In this document: positions 17,351 to 26,871 of the stretch, one piece after another
Layout of the letters: each line of letters begins with the position of its first letter
Numbering within the stretch: position 1 is the first letter of the stretch
Assembly: GCA_947455515.1 (NCBI GenBank)
Contig: CANGOF010000003.1
Span: 1 to 59,028 of the forward strand
DNA from: Flavobacteriia bacterium
GTDB taxonomy: Bacteria; Bacteroidota; Bacteroidia; Flavobacteriales_D; Crocinitomicaceae
Direction: 5' to 3'
DNA length: 59,028 bases
Translations under genes and position numbers: made by a program
The notes under the pieces: generated by a model
The model's database searches: none
What the model was told of the DNA's origin: nothing
The model's input: the letters and a program-made list of their open reading frames with translations, nothing else

Positions 17351-18387
17351 GAATTGCAGTAGCAATAGTTGTTGTCTTGGTGGGGATTTTTATAGGGCCA
17401 AAAATTTCGGTTTTTTTTGCTGGACAAACGAAAACAATAAATGATAAAACAGCAGATTTTTATTATAATGCTGTTTCTGGTTTGGATGGTTTAGCTGAAC
17501 AGCTAACAACAGAAGGAATAATTGACAAGAAGAGCGATTTAATCAAGGTTGGAGAATATAAAAATCTTGATAACAGTACTTTAGCAAGTGGTCGTTACAA
17601 AATTGAGCCAGGAACAAATTTTAGAACGCTGTTAAACGGTTTCACCAAAAATTCCGCTGGAAATGGTAATGCAGAAGTAGAGGTGGAGGTCACGTTCAAT
17701 AATTGTCGTGATATTTACCAATTAGCAGGAAAAGTATCTAAAATGATAATGGTGGATAGTGCGCAATTGGTTTCTGAAATATTAAATCCTGAAATGTTAG
17801 GTCGTTTAAACTTATCTGCTGAAACCGTACCTGCTTTGTTTTTACCAAACACCTATCGTATGTTTTACGATGTAAGTCCTACTTCGTTTATTGAGCGAAT
17901 GGAAGCAAATTACACTGCATTTTGGAACGCGGATAGAATGGGTAAATTGAAAAAATTAGGCTTCAAAAAAACACATCAAGCTGTAACATTAGCGAGTATT
18001 GTATATTCTGAACAATCTAAAAATAAAGAGGAATGGCCTATTATCGCTGGTTTATATTTAAATCGTTTGGATGATGGAATGAAATTACAATCCGATCCAA
18101 CATTTAAGTTTTGTTGGGGAGATAAATTAGATGGGGTACAGCGTTTAACATTTGAACACCGAGAAATTGATTGTGATTACAATACATATATACATAAAGG
18201 CTTACCTCCTGGTCCAATTTGTATTCCTCCATTTGAAGTGGTAGATGCGGTACTTAATCCAGATAAAAATGATTATTTATATATGTGTGCGAAAGCAGAT
18301 TATACTGGTAGACATGATTTTACGGTTACCTACGAAAAGCATAAAGTAAATGCAACTATATTTCAACGTTGGATAGCAAAACAATAA
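17335..18387 (+). CDS. mltG: Endolytic murein transglycosylase MltG
   Basis: 350 aa, one N-terminal membrane helix (residues ~4-30), then a periplasmic YceG/MltG domain. MltG cuts nascent glycan strands at the inner membrane and sets their length. The catalytic glutamate is Glu226 in ASIVYSEQSKN, followed by the family blocks GLYLNRLDDGMKLQSDPT and PPGPICIPP. The start overlaps the acetyltransferase by 16 bases. The combination dapF ... mltG makes this run partly a peptidoglycan operon. Confidence 0.95.
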   Translation: MLKKIGIAVAIVVVLVGIFIGPKISVFFAGQTKTINDKTADFYYNAVSGLDGLAEQLTTEGIIDKKSDLIKVGEYKNLDNSTLASGRYKIEPGTNFRTLLNGFTKNSAGNGNAEVEVEVTFNNCRDIYQLAGKVSKMIMVDSAQLVSEILNPEMLGRLNLSAETVPALFLPNTYRMFYDVSPTSFIERMEANYTAFWNADRMGKLKKLGFKKTHQAVTLASIVYSEQSKNKEEWPIIAGLYLNRLDDGMKLQSDPTFKFCWGDKLDGVQRLTFEHREIDCDYNTYIHKGLPPGPICIPPFEVVDAVLNPDKNDYLYMCAKADYTGRHDFTVTYEKHKVNATIFQRWIAKQ

Positions 18388-18390
18388 AAG

Positions 18391-19032
18391 ATGGAATTTA
18401 TCAATGAAAAATTAGATGATTACGTTTGTTCTCATACAAGTGAGGAGTCTGATTTATTGTATGCATTGAATCGAGAGACGCATGTCAAGATCCTTCAACC
18501 TCGTATGTTGAGTGGACATTTTCAAGGTCGTGTTTTAAGTATGTTTTCTAAAATGATACAACCTAAACGAATATTAGAATTAGGTACGTATACTGGTTAC
18601 TCTGCCTTGTGTTTAGTAGAAGGTTTACAAGAGGGAGGGGAATTGATAACGATAGATTGTAATGAAGAATTACAAGAATTTAGTCAGTCCCATTTCGATA
18701 AACATCCTCGAAAAGAAGCTTTAAAATCAATATCTGGAGATGCTATGGAAATTATTCCGACTTTAGAAGGGGATTTTGATTTGGTATTCATAGATGCGGA
18801 TAAGGATAATTATTTGAATTATTACCAAATATTGATAGATCGAATTCCAAGTGGCGGGTATATTTTAGCGGATAATGTACTTTGGTCAGGTAAAGTAATA
18901 GATGTAGCAAGTGTAAATGATAAAGATACCAAAGCGATTAAGGAGTTTAATATGTATGTTCTAAAGGACGATCGCGTAGAGAATGTTCTTTTTCCAATTA
19001 GAGATGGTTTATTAATGGTAAGAAAGAAATGA
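18391..19032 (+). CDS. SAM-dependent O-methyltransferase (COMT-like)
   Basis: 213 aa, class I methyltransferase of the caffeoyl-CoA O-methyltransferase-like family. The SAM site is ILELGTYTGYSALCL, with acidic ITIDCNEE on the next strand, GDAMEIIP, and the metal-binding DLVFIDADKDNYLNYY plus ILADNVLWSGKV, which hold the divalent-cation ligands of this family. It is cytosolic. Substrate likely a catechol or hydroxylated aromatic, but the sequence does not say. It starts 3 bases after mltG and overlaps the next gene by 4 bases (ATGA). Confidence 0.92.
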   Translation: MEFINEKLDDYVCSHTSEESDLLYALNRETHVKILQPRMLSGHFQGRVLSMFSKMIQPKRILELGTYTGYSALCLVEGLQEGGELITIDCNEELQEFSQSHFDKHPRKEALKSISGDAMEIIPTLEGDFDLVFIDADKDNYLNYYQILIDRIPSGGYILADNVLWSGKVIDVASVNDKDTKAIKEFNMYVLKDDRVENVLFPIRDGLLMVRKK

Positions 19033-19994
19033 TTAGGATTAAAAAGAGGAGCTTAATACCATTAATAAGTTTACATCGTTTGGTGTTGCTTGTTTTGTTG
19101 TGCTTAACTTTTTCTGCTTTCAGTCAGACGCACACCATTAAAACGATTGTATATAATACATTAGTGTTAAATTCTTCGAAATTGTTAATGAAAAATGCTC
19201 ACTTAGGTATCAAAGTAACCATTTACAAAGGGGATGAAAAAGGTCCCGTTGTGTATGCGGAAACATTGAAAGGTCAAACAAATAATAAAGGAAATTTAGC
19301 CATAGATATAGGAGTTGGTTATGTTGTTTTTGGAAAATATTCGAACGTCGATATCACGGGAGGTCCATATACCATTAAATTAGAAATGGATCCGCACGGC
19401 GGGACAAATTACACTTTACACATTACACGACCTTTTGTAAATCAAGCGAAAGGTGTCTCTTCTCCTTTTAAATTTAGTATAGGTTCCAAAGTAATAGTGA
19501 AACGTTTTATAGGGGAATTATATGGAGGTGGAATTATTTTTCATTTAACGAAAGACTCCTTGGGAAACGAACATGGATTGATCGCAAGCTTACACGATGT
19601 AAGTACTTCAGCAAAATGGGGGCTATCTGGAATTGATTTCTATGGTTTTAAAAATGCTACTGACGGTAAAGATAATTTTAAAGCGATGTTAAACGCTGGA
19701 GCTGAAGCTGGTTCAGCAGCATTTGTGGTTAGTAAATACCAACATGATGGTTTTAAAGATTGGTATCTTCCTGCATTAAAAGAGTTGTTGATGTTATATC
19801 ACGTCAAAGAAGTTGTTGACAAAGTATTGGATACCGACAAGAATGAAAAAACAAAAGGATTAGAGCGTAAACACTATTGGTCATCCACCGGTTATAGTGC
19901 ATCTACCTCTTGGTTTTTTAGTTTTTATAATGGTGGTGCAACGAATTACGGTAAAAATTATGTTTTTAACGTGAGAGCAATAAGAGCTTTTTAA
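19029..19994 (+). CDS. Exported DUF1566-type protein
   Basis: 321 aa with an N-terminal membrane/signal segment (LVLLVLLCLTFSAFSQ, residues ~18-33). Residues ~35-160 form a beta-rich domain of no recognised family; the C-terminal half has the DUF1566/Lcl pattern: GGIIFHL, DWYLPALKELLMLY, HYWSSTGYSASTSWFFSFYNG and the terminal NVRAIRAF. Such domains are common in surface proteins of Bacteroidota, function unknown. The start overlaps the methyltransferase stop by 4 bases, and the end overlaps the convergent yqgE by 4 bases. Confidence 0.8.
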   Translation: MIRIKKRSLIPLISLHRLVLLVLLCLTFSAFSQTHTIKTIVYNTLVLNSSKLLMKNAHLGIKVTIYKGDEKGPVVYAETLKGQTNNKGNLAIDIGVGYVVFGKYSNVDITGGPYTIKLEMDPHGGTNYTLHITRPFVNQAKGVSSPFKFSIGSKVIVKRFIGELYGGGIIFHLTKDSLGNEHGLIASLHDVSTSAKWGLSGIDFYGFKNATDGKDNFKAMLNAGAEAGSAAFVVSKYQHDGFKDWYLPALKELLMLYHVKEVVDKVLDTDKNEKTKGLERKHYWSSTGYSASTSWFFSFYNGGATNYGKNYVFNVRAIRAF

Positions 19995-20569
19995 TTCTGA
20001 TTTGGATTAATTGGAAAATCAGCAATTAACTTATATTTACCCCCTAATTTTTGAATAAAATACTTCCAAGGATCTTCAATTGATGTATTCATTATTTCTT
20101 CTAAAGAATCAATGTCTGAAACAATCCATACGTGATCTGCTATTTCTTCATCCAATTGTTTAGATTCCCAACCAGAATATCCTAAGAAAAAACGAATTTG
20201 GTGATTGGTAAATTGTTCTTCTTTGACAATTTTTGCCAGCTGGTCAAAATCTCCACCGATATAAATCCCTTTTTGTAATTCAATACTTTCGTTTAGGTCA
20301 TGACCTAAGGTATGAAGAAAATATAAACTTTCTGTCTCAACAGGACCTCCTAAACTCATAGGTATAGTTATTTCAGGAAAATCAGGATTCAATTCTTGGA
20401 TATTGATGTCAACCAAATGATTTAGTACGAATCCAAAACTTCCTTCTTTCGAGTGTTCGCATAAATATACTACAGAACGTTCAAAATATTCATCGCCTTC
20501 AAAAGGATCCGAAATTAAAATTCTTCCTTTTTTGGGAGCTAATTTATTTGTAAACGATATATCTAACAC
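19991..20569 (-). CDS. YqgE/AlgH family protein
   Basis: Family blocks are clear: KGRILISDPFEGDEYFERSVVYLCEH, FGFVLNH, LGGPVETESLYFLH, RFFLGYSGWESKQLDEEI. The family role is uncertain; it is widespread and cytosolic. No in-frame ATG exists near the start: choices are TTG at 20590 or GTG at 20569 (read leftward). I chose GTG because a TAnnTTTG-type element (TATTTTTG on the minus strand, 20594-20587) overlaps the TTG and would place transcription start just after it. The protein is then 192 aa. Convergent with the DUF1566 gene. Confidence 0.88.
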   Translation of the reverse strand: MLDISFTNKLAPKKGRILISDPFEGDEYFERSVVYLCEHSKEGSFGFVLNHLVDINIQELNPDFPEITIPMSLGGPVETESLYFLHTLGHDLNESIELQKGIYIGGDFDQLAKIVKEEQFTNHQIRFFLGYSGWESKQLDEEIADHVWIVSDIDSLEEIMNTSIEDPWKYFIQKLGGKYKLIADFPINPNQN

Positions 20570-20605
20570 GTATAATTTTTTGGAGAACAAAAATAAGAAT
20601 TAAAA

Positions 20606-22954
20606 CTAAAATTTGAAACTCATTCCTAAACTTGGTAATATTGGAAATTGATAAATCGTTTTGTTTGTTACACGATTCACGTAAAAAATATTTTTACGAT
20701 CGTAAGCATTGGTTACGCTTGCTACAATCTCCAATTTGTATTTGTCTTTAAAAGTATAATTCTTTTTTAAGGTAATATCCAAACGATGGTAATAAGGTAG
20801 ACGTTCACTATTAAAGTTTCCTAAAAGTATTCCCATGCTTTGTTGGTTGGTAGTTGTCACATTTGTAGTTATACCAGAGGGAAAAGTTTCATTTTGGTAA
20901 AAACCTGCAGTAGGAGTAAAAGGAAGTCCAGAACCTAAATTCCATCTTAAGTTTAATTCAAAGGTTTTCTTTTCACCAAAAAGGTAGCTCGTAACAATGT
21001 TTATGTTATGTCTTCTATCGAAAACAGGGGCATACGTTTTTGTACCGTCCCATCTTGTTGATTTACCATAGGAATAAACTCCCCAAATAAATAATCTGTT
21101 TTTAGTAAATTTTAGTAGCGCATCAAATCCATACGTGTTCGCTGTTTCGATGATGAAATCTTTTTTCTGAACGTCTGGTTTATCGTTCGATATAGGATTG
21201 TTTTCATCATATAATTTATTGGAATTGATATTGCTTAACTGAGGAAAATATTTGTAGTATCCTTCTAAGTTTAAACTAAGTGATTCGCCTAAATCAATTT
21301 CTGTTCCTAAAATTCCATGCCAGGAATATTGAATAGCACTTTTTACGTCCGTAACAGTTCCGTTTTCATGGGTAAGGGTAGATTGAAAATTTGTTGGTGC
21401 AGAAAGTAAACCATTAAAGAGATTTACAACATCTTTATCCGATGAGGTCGAAGTAAAATTTTGAGAATATTTCCCCCCAGAGAATTTAAATCGCACTTTT
21501 TCAAATGCATTCCATTTGATACCTAAGCGTGGTTCTGGAGAAATAACACCACGAGAAATATATCCTTGTGTTCTAAAACCTGGTTGAAAAATCCATTTTC
21601 CTTTGATTACTTTGTAATTTACATATGAACTAACTTCAAACGTAGTGTTGTCATCGCTAATTTTTGTTGCGTAATCATTATACGTAGTATAGTTGGTGTT
21701 AAATCCATTGATGCAAACACCAAAATCTAATTGCCCCTCTTTTTTTCTGAAATAGGAAAAGTCAAATCCTAATTCAGCTCCACCTATCGAACTGGAGCGT
21801 TCTGGAAGATTTTGCTCTTTAAATCCTAAGGTGTAATTCGAAGCATTTACGTGTCCACGAATTAAAGCAGCAGAGCTGGAAGGAACAACGATAAAGTTTA
21901 TTCCACCACCTTTTTGATTGAAGTTCAAATCGGCGAGTTCATTGTACGAAACCTTGTCGTTGTTATTGAATCCAAAAAAACTAAACTTCGAACCCCCTCC
22001 TGCGTTAATAGTGATTTTCCCATAATAATCGCCAAAATCATAAGGTAATCCGTTACCATTATTTATACTTGGATATAAACTTTTAGAAGTGAAATTTAAT
22101 AAGGATTGTTTTGCAGAAAAGACATAAGATCCAATCGCAGAACCATCCGCTTTTGGTTTTCCTAACGGGCCATCTAAGACTACTTTCCCCATGAATGGAC
22201 TGATAGATACTTTTCCTCCAAAGGTTTTCCGGTTTCCATCTTTATAGCTGATATCCATAATCGATGAAATTCTTCCTCCATAGCGTGCATCAAATCCACC
22301 TGTATAAACATCTACGTTTTTTACTAATTCTGTTTCAAAAATGGAGAAAAAACCAATGGAATGAAAGGGATTGTAAATGGTGATACCATCTAATAACATT
22401 TTGTTTTGAATTGGAGTTCCTCCACGAACATAAATTTGACCTCCTTGGTCACCGGTAGTTACTACACCAGGTGTAACACTAAACGCTCCAACTATGTCAT
22501 TTTCCCCACCAATACTCGGTATACGTTCCAATCCTTTTTTGTCCAATTTAATATGGGACATATTTACTTCCGTTGTTTTCTTTTTGGCTTGTAGATCAAC
22601 TCTCGCAACTCCTAATTCTTTTACTTTTGATTCTTTTTCTAATTCGTATTTTTTTTGAAGAATTGGAGTAGAGGAAGTTATTTCGATTGTATCTAAAATG
22701 GTTTGATAAAGTACATTTTCTATACTTACAGCATATTTACCATTACTTAGTTTTGGAATAGAAAAGAAACCATTTACATCCGTTAGTGCTCCAAAATATT
22801 CATTGTTCGCAGAATAGATTTTTACTTTTTGAAATGGGATTACTTCCCCAGAAGATTTTTCATGGACAAATCCACGGAAAATTGCATCTTGTGAAAGACT
22901 GTTTAGTGAACAAGTCAATATAAGTAAGAGTAGTGTACTAATTGATTTTATCAT
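20606..22954 (-). CDS. TonB-dependent receptor with carboxypeptidase-regulatory-like N-terminus
   Basis: 782 aa. Signal peptide to about LSQ (22). Residues ~25-105 form a CarboxypepD_reg-like domain (FRGFVHEKSSGEVIPFQKVKIYS...DVNGFFSIPKLSNGKY). Residues ~125-240 are the plug (ERIPSIGGENDIVGAFSVTPGVVTTGDQ-type pattern, IYVRGG, MLLDGITIYNPFH). The rest is the 22-strand barrel ending in a terminal Phe (GMSFKF), the usual C-terminus for outer-membrane insertion. It imports a bulky ligand using TonB energy; no SusD partner is adjacent, so a metal chelate, peptide or other non-glycan substrate is as likely as a glycan. mazG lies 4 bases upstream in the same direction. Confidence 0.92.
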   Translation of the reverse strand: MIKSISTLLLLILTCSLNSLSQDAIFRGFVHEKSSGEVIPFQKVKIYSANNEYFGALTDVNGFFSIPKLSNGKYAVSIENVLYQTILDTIEITSSTPILQKKYELEKESKVKELGVARVDLQAKKKTTEVNMSHIKLDKKGLERIPSIGGENDIVGAFSVTPGVVTTGDQGGQIYVRGGTPIQNKMLLDGITIYNPFHSIGFFSIFETELVKNVDVYTGGFDARYGGRISSIMDISYKDGNRKTFGGKVSISPFMGKVVLDGPLGKPKADGSAIGSYVFSAKQSLLNFTSKSLYPSINNGNGLPYDFGDYYGKITINAGGGSKFSFFGFNNNDKVSYNELADLNFNQKGGGINFIVVPSSSAALIRGHVNASNYTLGFKEQNLPERSSSIGGAELGFDFSYFRKKEGQLDFGVCINGFNTNYTTYNDYATKISDDNTTFEVSSYVNYKVIKGKWIFQPGFRTQGYISRGVISPEPRLGIKWNAFEKVRFKFSGGKYSQNFTSTSSDKDVVNLFNGLLSAPTNFQSTLTHENGTVTDVKSAIQYSWHGILGTEIDLGESLSLNLEGYYKYFPQLSNINSNKLYDENNPISNDKPDVQKKDFIIETANTYGFDALLKFTKNRLFIWGVYSYGKSTRWDGTKTYAPVFDRRHNINIVTSYLFGEKKTFELNLRWNLGSGLPFTPTAGFYQNETFPSGITTNVTTTNQQSMGILLGNFNSERLPYYHRLDITLKKNYTFKDKYKLEIVASVTNAYDRKNIFYVNRVTNKTIYQFPILPSLGMSFKF

Positions 22955-22958
22955 GGTA

Positions 22959-23732
22959 TTATTTTTTTTCTAATTCCTTTGCTTTTTCCCAGAATACATC
23001 CATTTCGGATAGTTTCATTTCTGAAATGTTTTTTTGTGCAGCTTGCATCAATAGTTCCATGGTTTGGAACCGTGATTTAAATTTCTGATTGGTTTTGTCC
23101 AATGCATTTTCAGGGTTTACCCCAATAAAACGAGCGTAATTGATTAGTGAAAATAATACATCGCCAAATTCACTTTCTATATCTTCCTGGATTTTAGATT
23201 CTTCAGCGTCTTGTAATTCCATAAGTTCTTCTTGAACTTTATCCCAAACTTGCGTTTTATTTTCCCAATCAAATCCAATTCCTTTTACTTTTTCTTGGAT
23301 TCGCATCGCTTTAACCATTGCAGGAAGAGCAGCAGGTACGCCTTCCAAAACGGATTTTTTTCCTTCTTTTAATTTTAATTTTTCCCAATTTGCTTTGACT
23401 TCTTCTTCGGTAGATGCTTCTGTATCACCATAAATATGAGGATGACGAAAGATCAATTTGTCACAAATAGCATTTAATACGGATTCCACATCAAACGCCT
23501 TTTGTTCGTTTCCTAACTTACAGTAGAAAACCAAATGAAGAAATAAATCACCGATTTCCCCTTTAATTGCAGGTAAGTCGTTTGTCGAAATTGCATCTGC
23601 TAATTCGTAAGTTTCCTCAATAGTTAAAGTTCTTAGTGTTTCAAATGTTTGCTTTTTATCCCATGGACACTTTTCGCGTAGGTCATCCATAATGTTCAAT
23701 AATCGTTCAAAAGCAAGTAAGCGAGAATCCAT
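22959..23732 (-). CDS. mazG: Nucleoside triphosphate pyrophosphohydrolase MazG
   Basis: 257 aa from the ATG read from 23732, just ahead of MDSRLLAFERLLNIM; a longer frame from 23789 runs into the divergent gene. MazG hydrolyses NTPs to NMPs and removes non-canonical nucleotides. The two tandem MazG domains show LREKCPWDKKQT, ETYELADAI, EIGDLFLHLVFY and in the second half EELMELQDAEESKIQEDIESEFGDVLFSLINYAR, with the EExxE...ExxD metal sites. Expressed leftwards, with the TonB receptor starting 4 bases downstream. Confidence 0.95.
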   Translation of the reverse strand: MDSRLLAFERLLNIMDDLREKCPWDKKQTFETLRTLTIEETYELADAISTNDLPAIKGEIGDLFLHLVFYCKLGNEQKAFDVESVLNAICDKLIFRHPHIYGDTEASTEEEVKANWEKLKLKEGKKSVLEGVPAALPAMVKAMRIQEKVKGIGFDWENKTQVWDKVQEELMELQDAEESKIQEDIESEFGDVLFSLINYARFIGVNPENALDKTNQKFKSRFQTMELLMQAAQKNISEMKLSEMDVFWEKAKELEKK

Positions 23733-23776
23733 AATTTTAAATAAAAATCTAATATAATTAGAATAAACAGAATAAT

Positions 23777-23784
23777 TACCTTTG
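23777..23784 (+). promoter_or_regulatory. Candidate -7 element very close to the PagL-like gene start
   Basis: TACCTTTG fits TAnnTTTG but ends only 3 bases before ATG 23788. If used, transcription would start at or just inside the gene (a leaderless or later-start mRNA). It may instead be a chance match in the short divergent region with mazG. Confidence 0.25.
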
Positions 23785-23787
23785 TTC

Positions 23788-24873
23788 ATGTGCTCAAAAC
23801 TACTTTTATTCTTTTTTTTAAGTGTTAGTTTGACTATTTATGGTCAGAATAATCGCATTTGGGGATTAGAATACAGTGCTAAAGGAGGTTTTTTATTAGC
23901 ACATACACCTTCCATGAATCATTTGCCTAAGCAACATGTACAGGCGCAAGAAATTTCATTTGTTCATCTCCCTTCGGGAAGTAAAGCTTGGCATTCTCGA
24001 CTTAATTTTCCTTTGGTAGGAGCGACTTTAAACAGTGGAAATCTTGGAAATGATGAGGTGTTAGGGAAGAGTACTGGTTTGTATGGATTCATGAAATTTA
24101 GGTTGGATCCAGGACTTCATCGTCATAAATTTTACTTTAAATTTGGAGTAGGAGGTTCGTATCTTTCTAAAATACATTCTATAGAAAATAACCCAAAGAA
24201 CAATGCAATTTCTTCTCATTGGAATTATTTATTGAATACTTCGCTTGGTTATGAATATATGTTTCCAGGGCACATGTATATCGGTGCAGGGTTTGATTTT
24301 ATGCATATGAGTAACGCTGCATTTAAAGCACCTAATTTAGGATTGAATATTCCACAAATTAAGATTAATATTGGTTTTTTATTGCATCCAAAAAAACTGA
24401 TTATTTCTATAATAAAACAAGACACAATTACTTCTTTGGACTCCGATTGGCATTTTCTATTTCAAGGCATGTATTCCCAAAAAGAAATTAGCGCTTATCC
24501 AGGATTTAAATTTCCAGTTTTTGCAGGAAATGTGTTAGTGCAGCATAAATTGAATTCCACCTTATTTTATGAAACCGGTCTTGATTTCATGTGGAATTCG
24601 AGTGATCTAACACTGCGGCAAGAAAAAAAAATACAAGATTCCCTGTTGTTGAAAGTCGGCGGTTATTTTGGAGTTACTTTACCTTTAGACCGTTTACAAT
24701 TCAATCTTGGATTGGGAGGATATATTTATGATCCTTATACTTTAAATGGTATCTTTTACCAACGTTTAGGGTTACGCTATTTTTTACTTAAACCATTATT
24801 TGTTAGCCTCACCTTAAAAACGCACTGGTTTAATGCAGATTACGCAGAGTTTGGAATTGGAGTAAGATTATAA
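23788..24873 (+). CDS. Outer-membrane acyloxyacyl hydrolase / PagL-like lipid A deacylase
   Basis: 361 aa, signal peptide MCSKLLLFFFLSVSLTIYGQ. The first ~200 residues have the alternating pattern of a small barrel and the PagL-type catalytic stretch FDFMHMSNAAFKAPNLGLN, which carries the His-x-Ser pair and the following N/G pattern of lipid A 3-O-deacylases. The last ~150 residues form a second beta-rich part ending in aromatic/Leu (EFGIGVRL), as in longer Bacteroidota members of this family. It probably trims an acyl chain of lipopolysaccharide at the outer membrane. Divergent from mazG, convergent with the SPOR gene. Confidence 0.82.
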   Translation: MCSKLLLFFFLSVSLTIYGQNNRIWGLEYSAKGGFLLAHTPSMNHLPKQHVQAQEISFVHLPSGSKAWHSRLNFPLVGATLNSGNLGNDEVLGKSTGLYGFMKFRLDPGLHRHKFYFKFGVGGSYLSKIHSIENNPKNNAISSHWNYLLNTSLGYEYMFPGHMYIGAGFDFMHMSNAAFKAPNLGLNIPQIKINIGFLLHPKKLIISIIKQDTITSLDSDWHFLFQGMYSQKEISAYPGFKFPVFAGNVLVQHKLNSTLFYETGLDFMWNSSDLTLRQEKKIQDSLLLKVGGYFGVTLPLDRLQFNLGLGGYIYDPYTLNGIFYQRLGLRYFLLKPLFVSLTLKTHWFNADYAEFGIGVRL

Positions 24874-24885
24874 TTTTTTTAACGA

Positions 24886-26832
24886 TTACTTCACTGCTGG
24901 TTTACCACTCTTATATTTCTTAACCGCATTGTACGATTCAGATAAAGTAGAAAAAGACCCCAAACTAACATTATAAGCTCCATTTTCTAAGACAGTATAG
25001 GATTCAGGGAATCCTTCTGATTTCAGTCTTGCTTCTAATTTTTCTGCAGATTCTTTGTCTTTAAATGAACCAACAATTGCGTGAATGTTTTTGTTTTTAG
25101 AAACGTAGGGCGTAGGACCACTTGGAGCAGTAGTTTTTGCAGGTGTAGCAGCGGTCTTCGGAGTACTTGCAGTTGTACTTGTAGTTTTTGCGTTAGCGGC
25201 AGGAGTAGTTGGAGCAGTAGCAGTAGTTTTTGTAGGTACCGTTGCAGCAACTGGAGTAGTAGACTTTGTTGCAGTTATAGGTGCAACAGGTTTTGTTGTA
25301 GCTGGTGATGACGTTTTTGTAGGTGAAGCTGTAGCTACAATAGGTGTTGTAGGTTTACTAACTACTGAAGTTGTGGTTTTTGGTGCAGGTGATACAGCGG
25401 CAGTTGAAGTTTTAGATGGAGTAGGTGTAACTGAAGTTTTAGCAACAGTTTTAGTAACTACTTTTTCCACTTCTTTTTTAGCCGGAACTGGAACAGCAGT
25501 TTTAGTCGATTTTGCAACAGGTTTAGCAGTTTTCTTTTCCTTAATTGGTTCTGATATTGTTTTGTTTTTTTCTTTTAGAGCTTTTGTTTCCGATTTATTT
25601 TTATCTGAATTAACTTCAGTTTTTTGCTTAGTTTCAACCTTCAGAACTTTATTCTTAACCTTAGTTTCAACCTTCTTCGTTGATTCCTCTTTCGCTTTAG
25701 AGTCGTCATTTTTAGTAGACTCGTGTTTTTCTCGAAGTGTAGCAATTTCATTTCTTAATTCTTCTTTTTCCACTACTTTTGAAACGACAGTTTTCCCATC
25801 TTTTTCAGCAATAAGATGTATCTCTTTAGATCGTTGATCATTGATATACCACATAATTCCACCTGTAAGTACGATTGCAAAGAAAAACCAAACCAAAATG
25901 GATTTAGATTTTTTCTTTTCTTTAGGAATGGATTTATCAAGTTCTTTTTGTTCTAATTTCGCTGTTTGAGCAAGTTTTTTAGCTTCTGCTATTTGTAGTG
26001 CTTTTTCGCTTTTTAAACGTTTGCGTAAGTCTTTTTTACTTTCTGTAGGTATTGTATTTGTTTCTTCAATTACAGGTTCCTGCGTATTCTCAACTACTAT
26101 TTCTTGTTCAACAGTTGGTTCACTAACCACATCAACGATTATCTCTTCCTGAACAACTTCTTTTTTTTCTTCTTCAATATTTTTTAATATTTCATCAATC
26201 GATTTTTGTTCTGTAACAACAACTTCTGAAATAAATTCTTCCGGTTCTTTTTCTTCCGAAATCGGAGTGATTATTTCTTCATGGATTGGATGAATGATTG
26301 TTTCTTCTACGCTAAGGTGAATAGGATTAGCTGAGATAGGTAATTCTTCTTCGATTTGTTGGTGAACCTCCTCATCGGTTTTGATTGGTTCGTTTACAAT
26401 TGGTTGTTCTATGATAGGAGTATTTTCAACTACCACTTTTTCTGCGATTGGTTTTGGAGTGGATTTTTCTCTTTCTTTTATTTTCTTTGATAAGATGGAG
26501 TTGTCGACAACCTGATAATCTTCCCAACGTTGAAAATCAATTTCTCCTTCATTGTTTTTAATAAAGCGACCAAATCCCTCCATTTCAAACACATCACCTT
26601 CTGCAATTGCCATTTTAATTGCTTCTACAAAATTGGATAGAATTTGTTTTGCTTCGGACAGTTCCACATTTTCATGTTCTGCTACATACTTTGCTAAATG
26701 ACCATCATCATGCTTTAAAAAAGGCATAAAGTAAATGTCTCCAGTTTTAGTGCTGGTAATCGTTAATGCTCCTAATCCTGGAATGATTATCGTATTTGAT
26801 TCTTTTAGAATGTCTTGTAGAAAGTTATGCAT
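24886..26832 (-). CDS. HU-CCDC81-type domain protein with membrane helix, low-complexity linker and SPOR domain
   Basis: 648 aa. Residues 1-110 are a tandem HU-like fold of the CCDC81-bacterial type (IIPGLGALTI ... GDVFEMEGFGRFIKN). A charged linker (~130-300) full of Glu/Ile/Val follows, then one membrane helix at ~309-328 (ILVWFFFAIVLTGGIMWYI). Next are a Lys/Glu segment and ~170 residues of almost pure Ala/Thr/Pro/Lys/Ser, and finally a SPOR domain (~570-648, HAIVGSFKDKESAEKLEARL) that binds denuded septal peptidoglycan. The topology puts the HU-like part in the cytosol and SPOR in the periplasm. Likely a division-site protein. Antisense frames across the low-complexity part are artefacts. 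Confidence 0.88.
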   Translation of the reverse strand: MHNFLQDILKESNTIIIPGLGALTITSTKTGDIYFMPFLKHDDGHLAKYVAEHENVELSEAKQILSNFVEAIKMAIAEGDVFEMEGFGRFIKNNEGEIDFQRWEDYQVVDNSILSKKIKEREKSTPKPIAEKVVVENTPIIEQPIVNEPIKTDEEVHQQIEEELPISANPIHLSVEETIIHPIHEEIITPISEEKEPEEFISEVVVTEQKSIDEILKNIEEEKKEVVQEEIIVDVVSEPTVEQEIVVENTQEPVIEETNTIPTESKKDLRKRLKSEKALQIAEAKKLAQTAKLEQKELDKSIPKEKKKSKSILVWFFFAIVLTGGIMWYINDQRSKEIHLIAEKDGKTVVSKVVEKEELRNEIATLREKHESTKNDDSKAKEESTKKVETKVKNKVLKVETKQKTEVNSDKNKSETKALKEKNKTISEPIKEKKTAKPVAKSTKTAVPVPAKKEVEKVVTKTVAKTSVTPTPSKTSTAAVSPAPKTTTSVVSKPTTPIVATASPTKTSSPATTKPVAPITATKSTTPVAATVPTKTTATAPTTPAANAKTTSTTASTPKTAATPAKTTAPSGPTPYVSKNKNIHAIVGSFKDKESAEKLEARLKSEGFPESYTVLENGAYNVSLGSFSTLSESYNAVKKYKSGKPAVK

Positions 26833-26871
26833 ACCAAATGTTTTTGAACTAATGTAAAGTTACAATTTTTG

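Noticed and set aside
24886-25837. Long reading frames on the plus strand and in a second minus frame across the SPOR gene linker
   Set aside because: They are Ser/Cys/Val- or Leu/Gln-only shadows of the Ala/Thr/Pro linker codons and have no family features.
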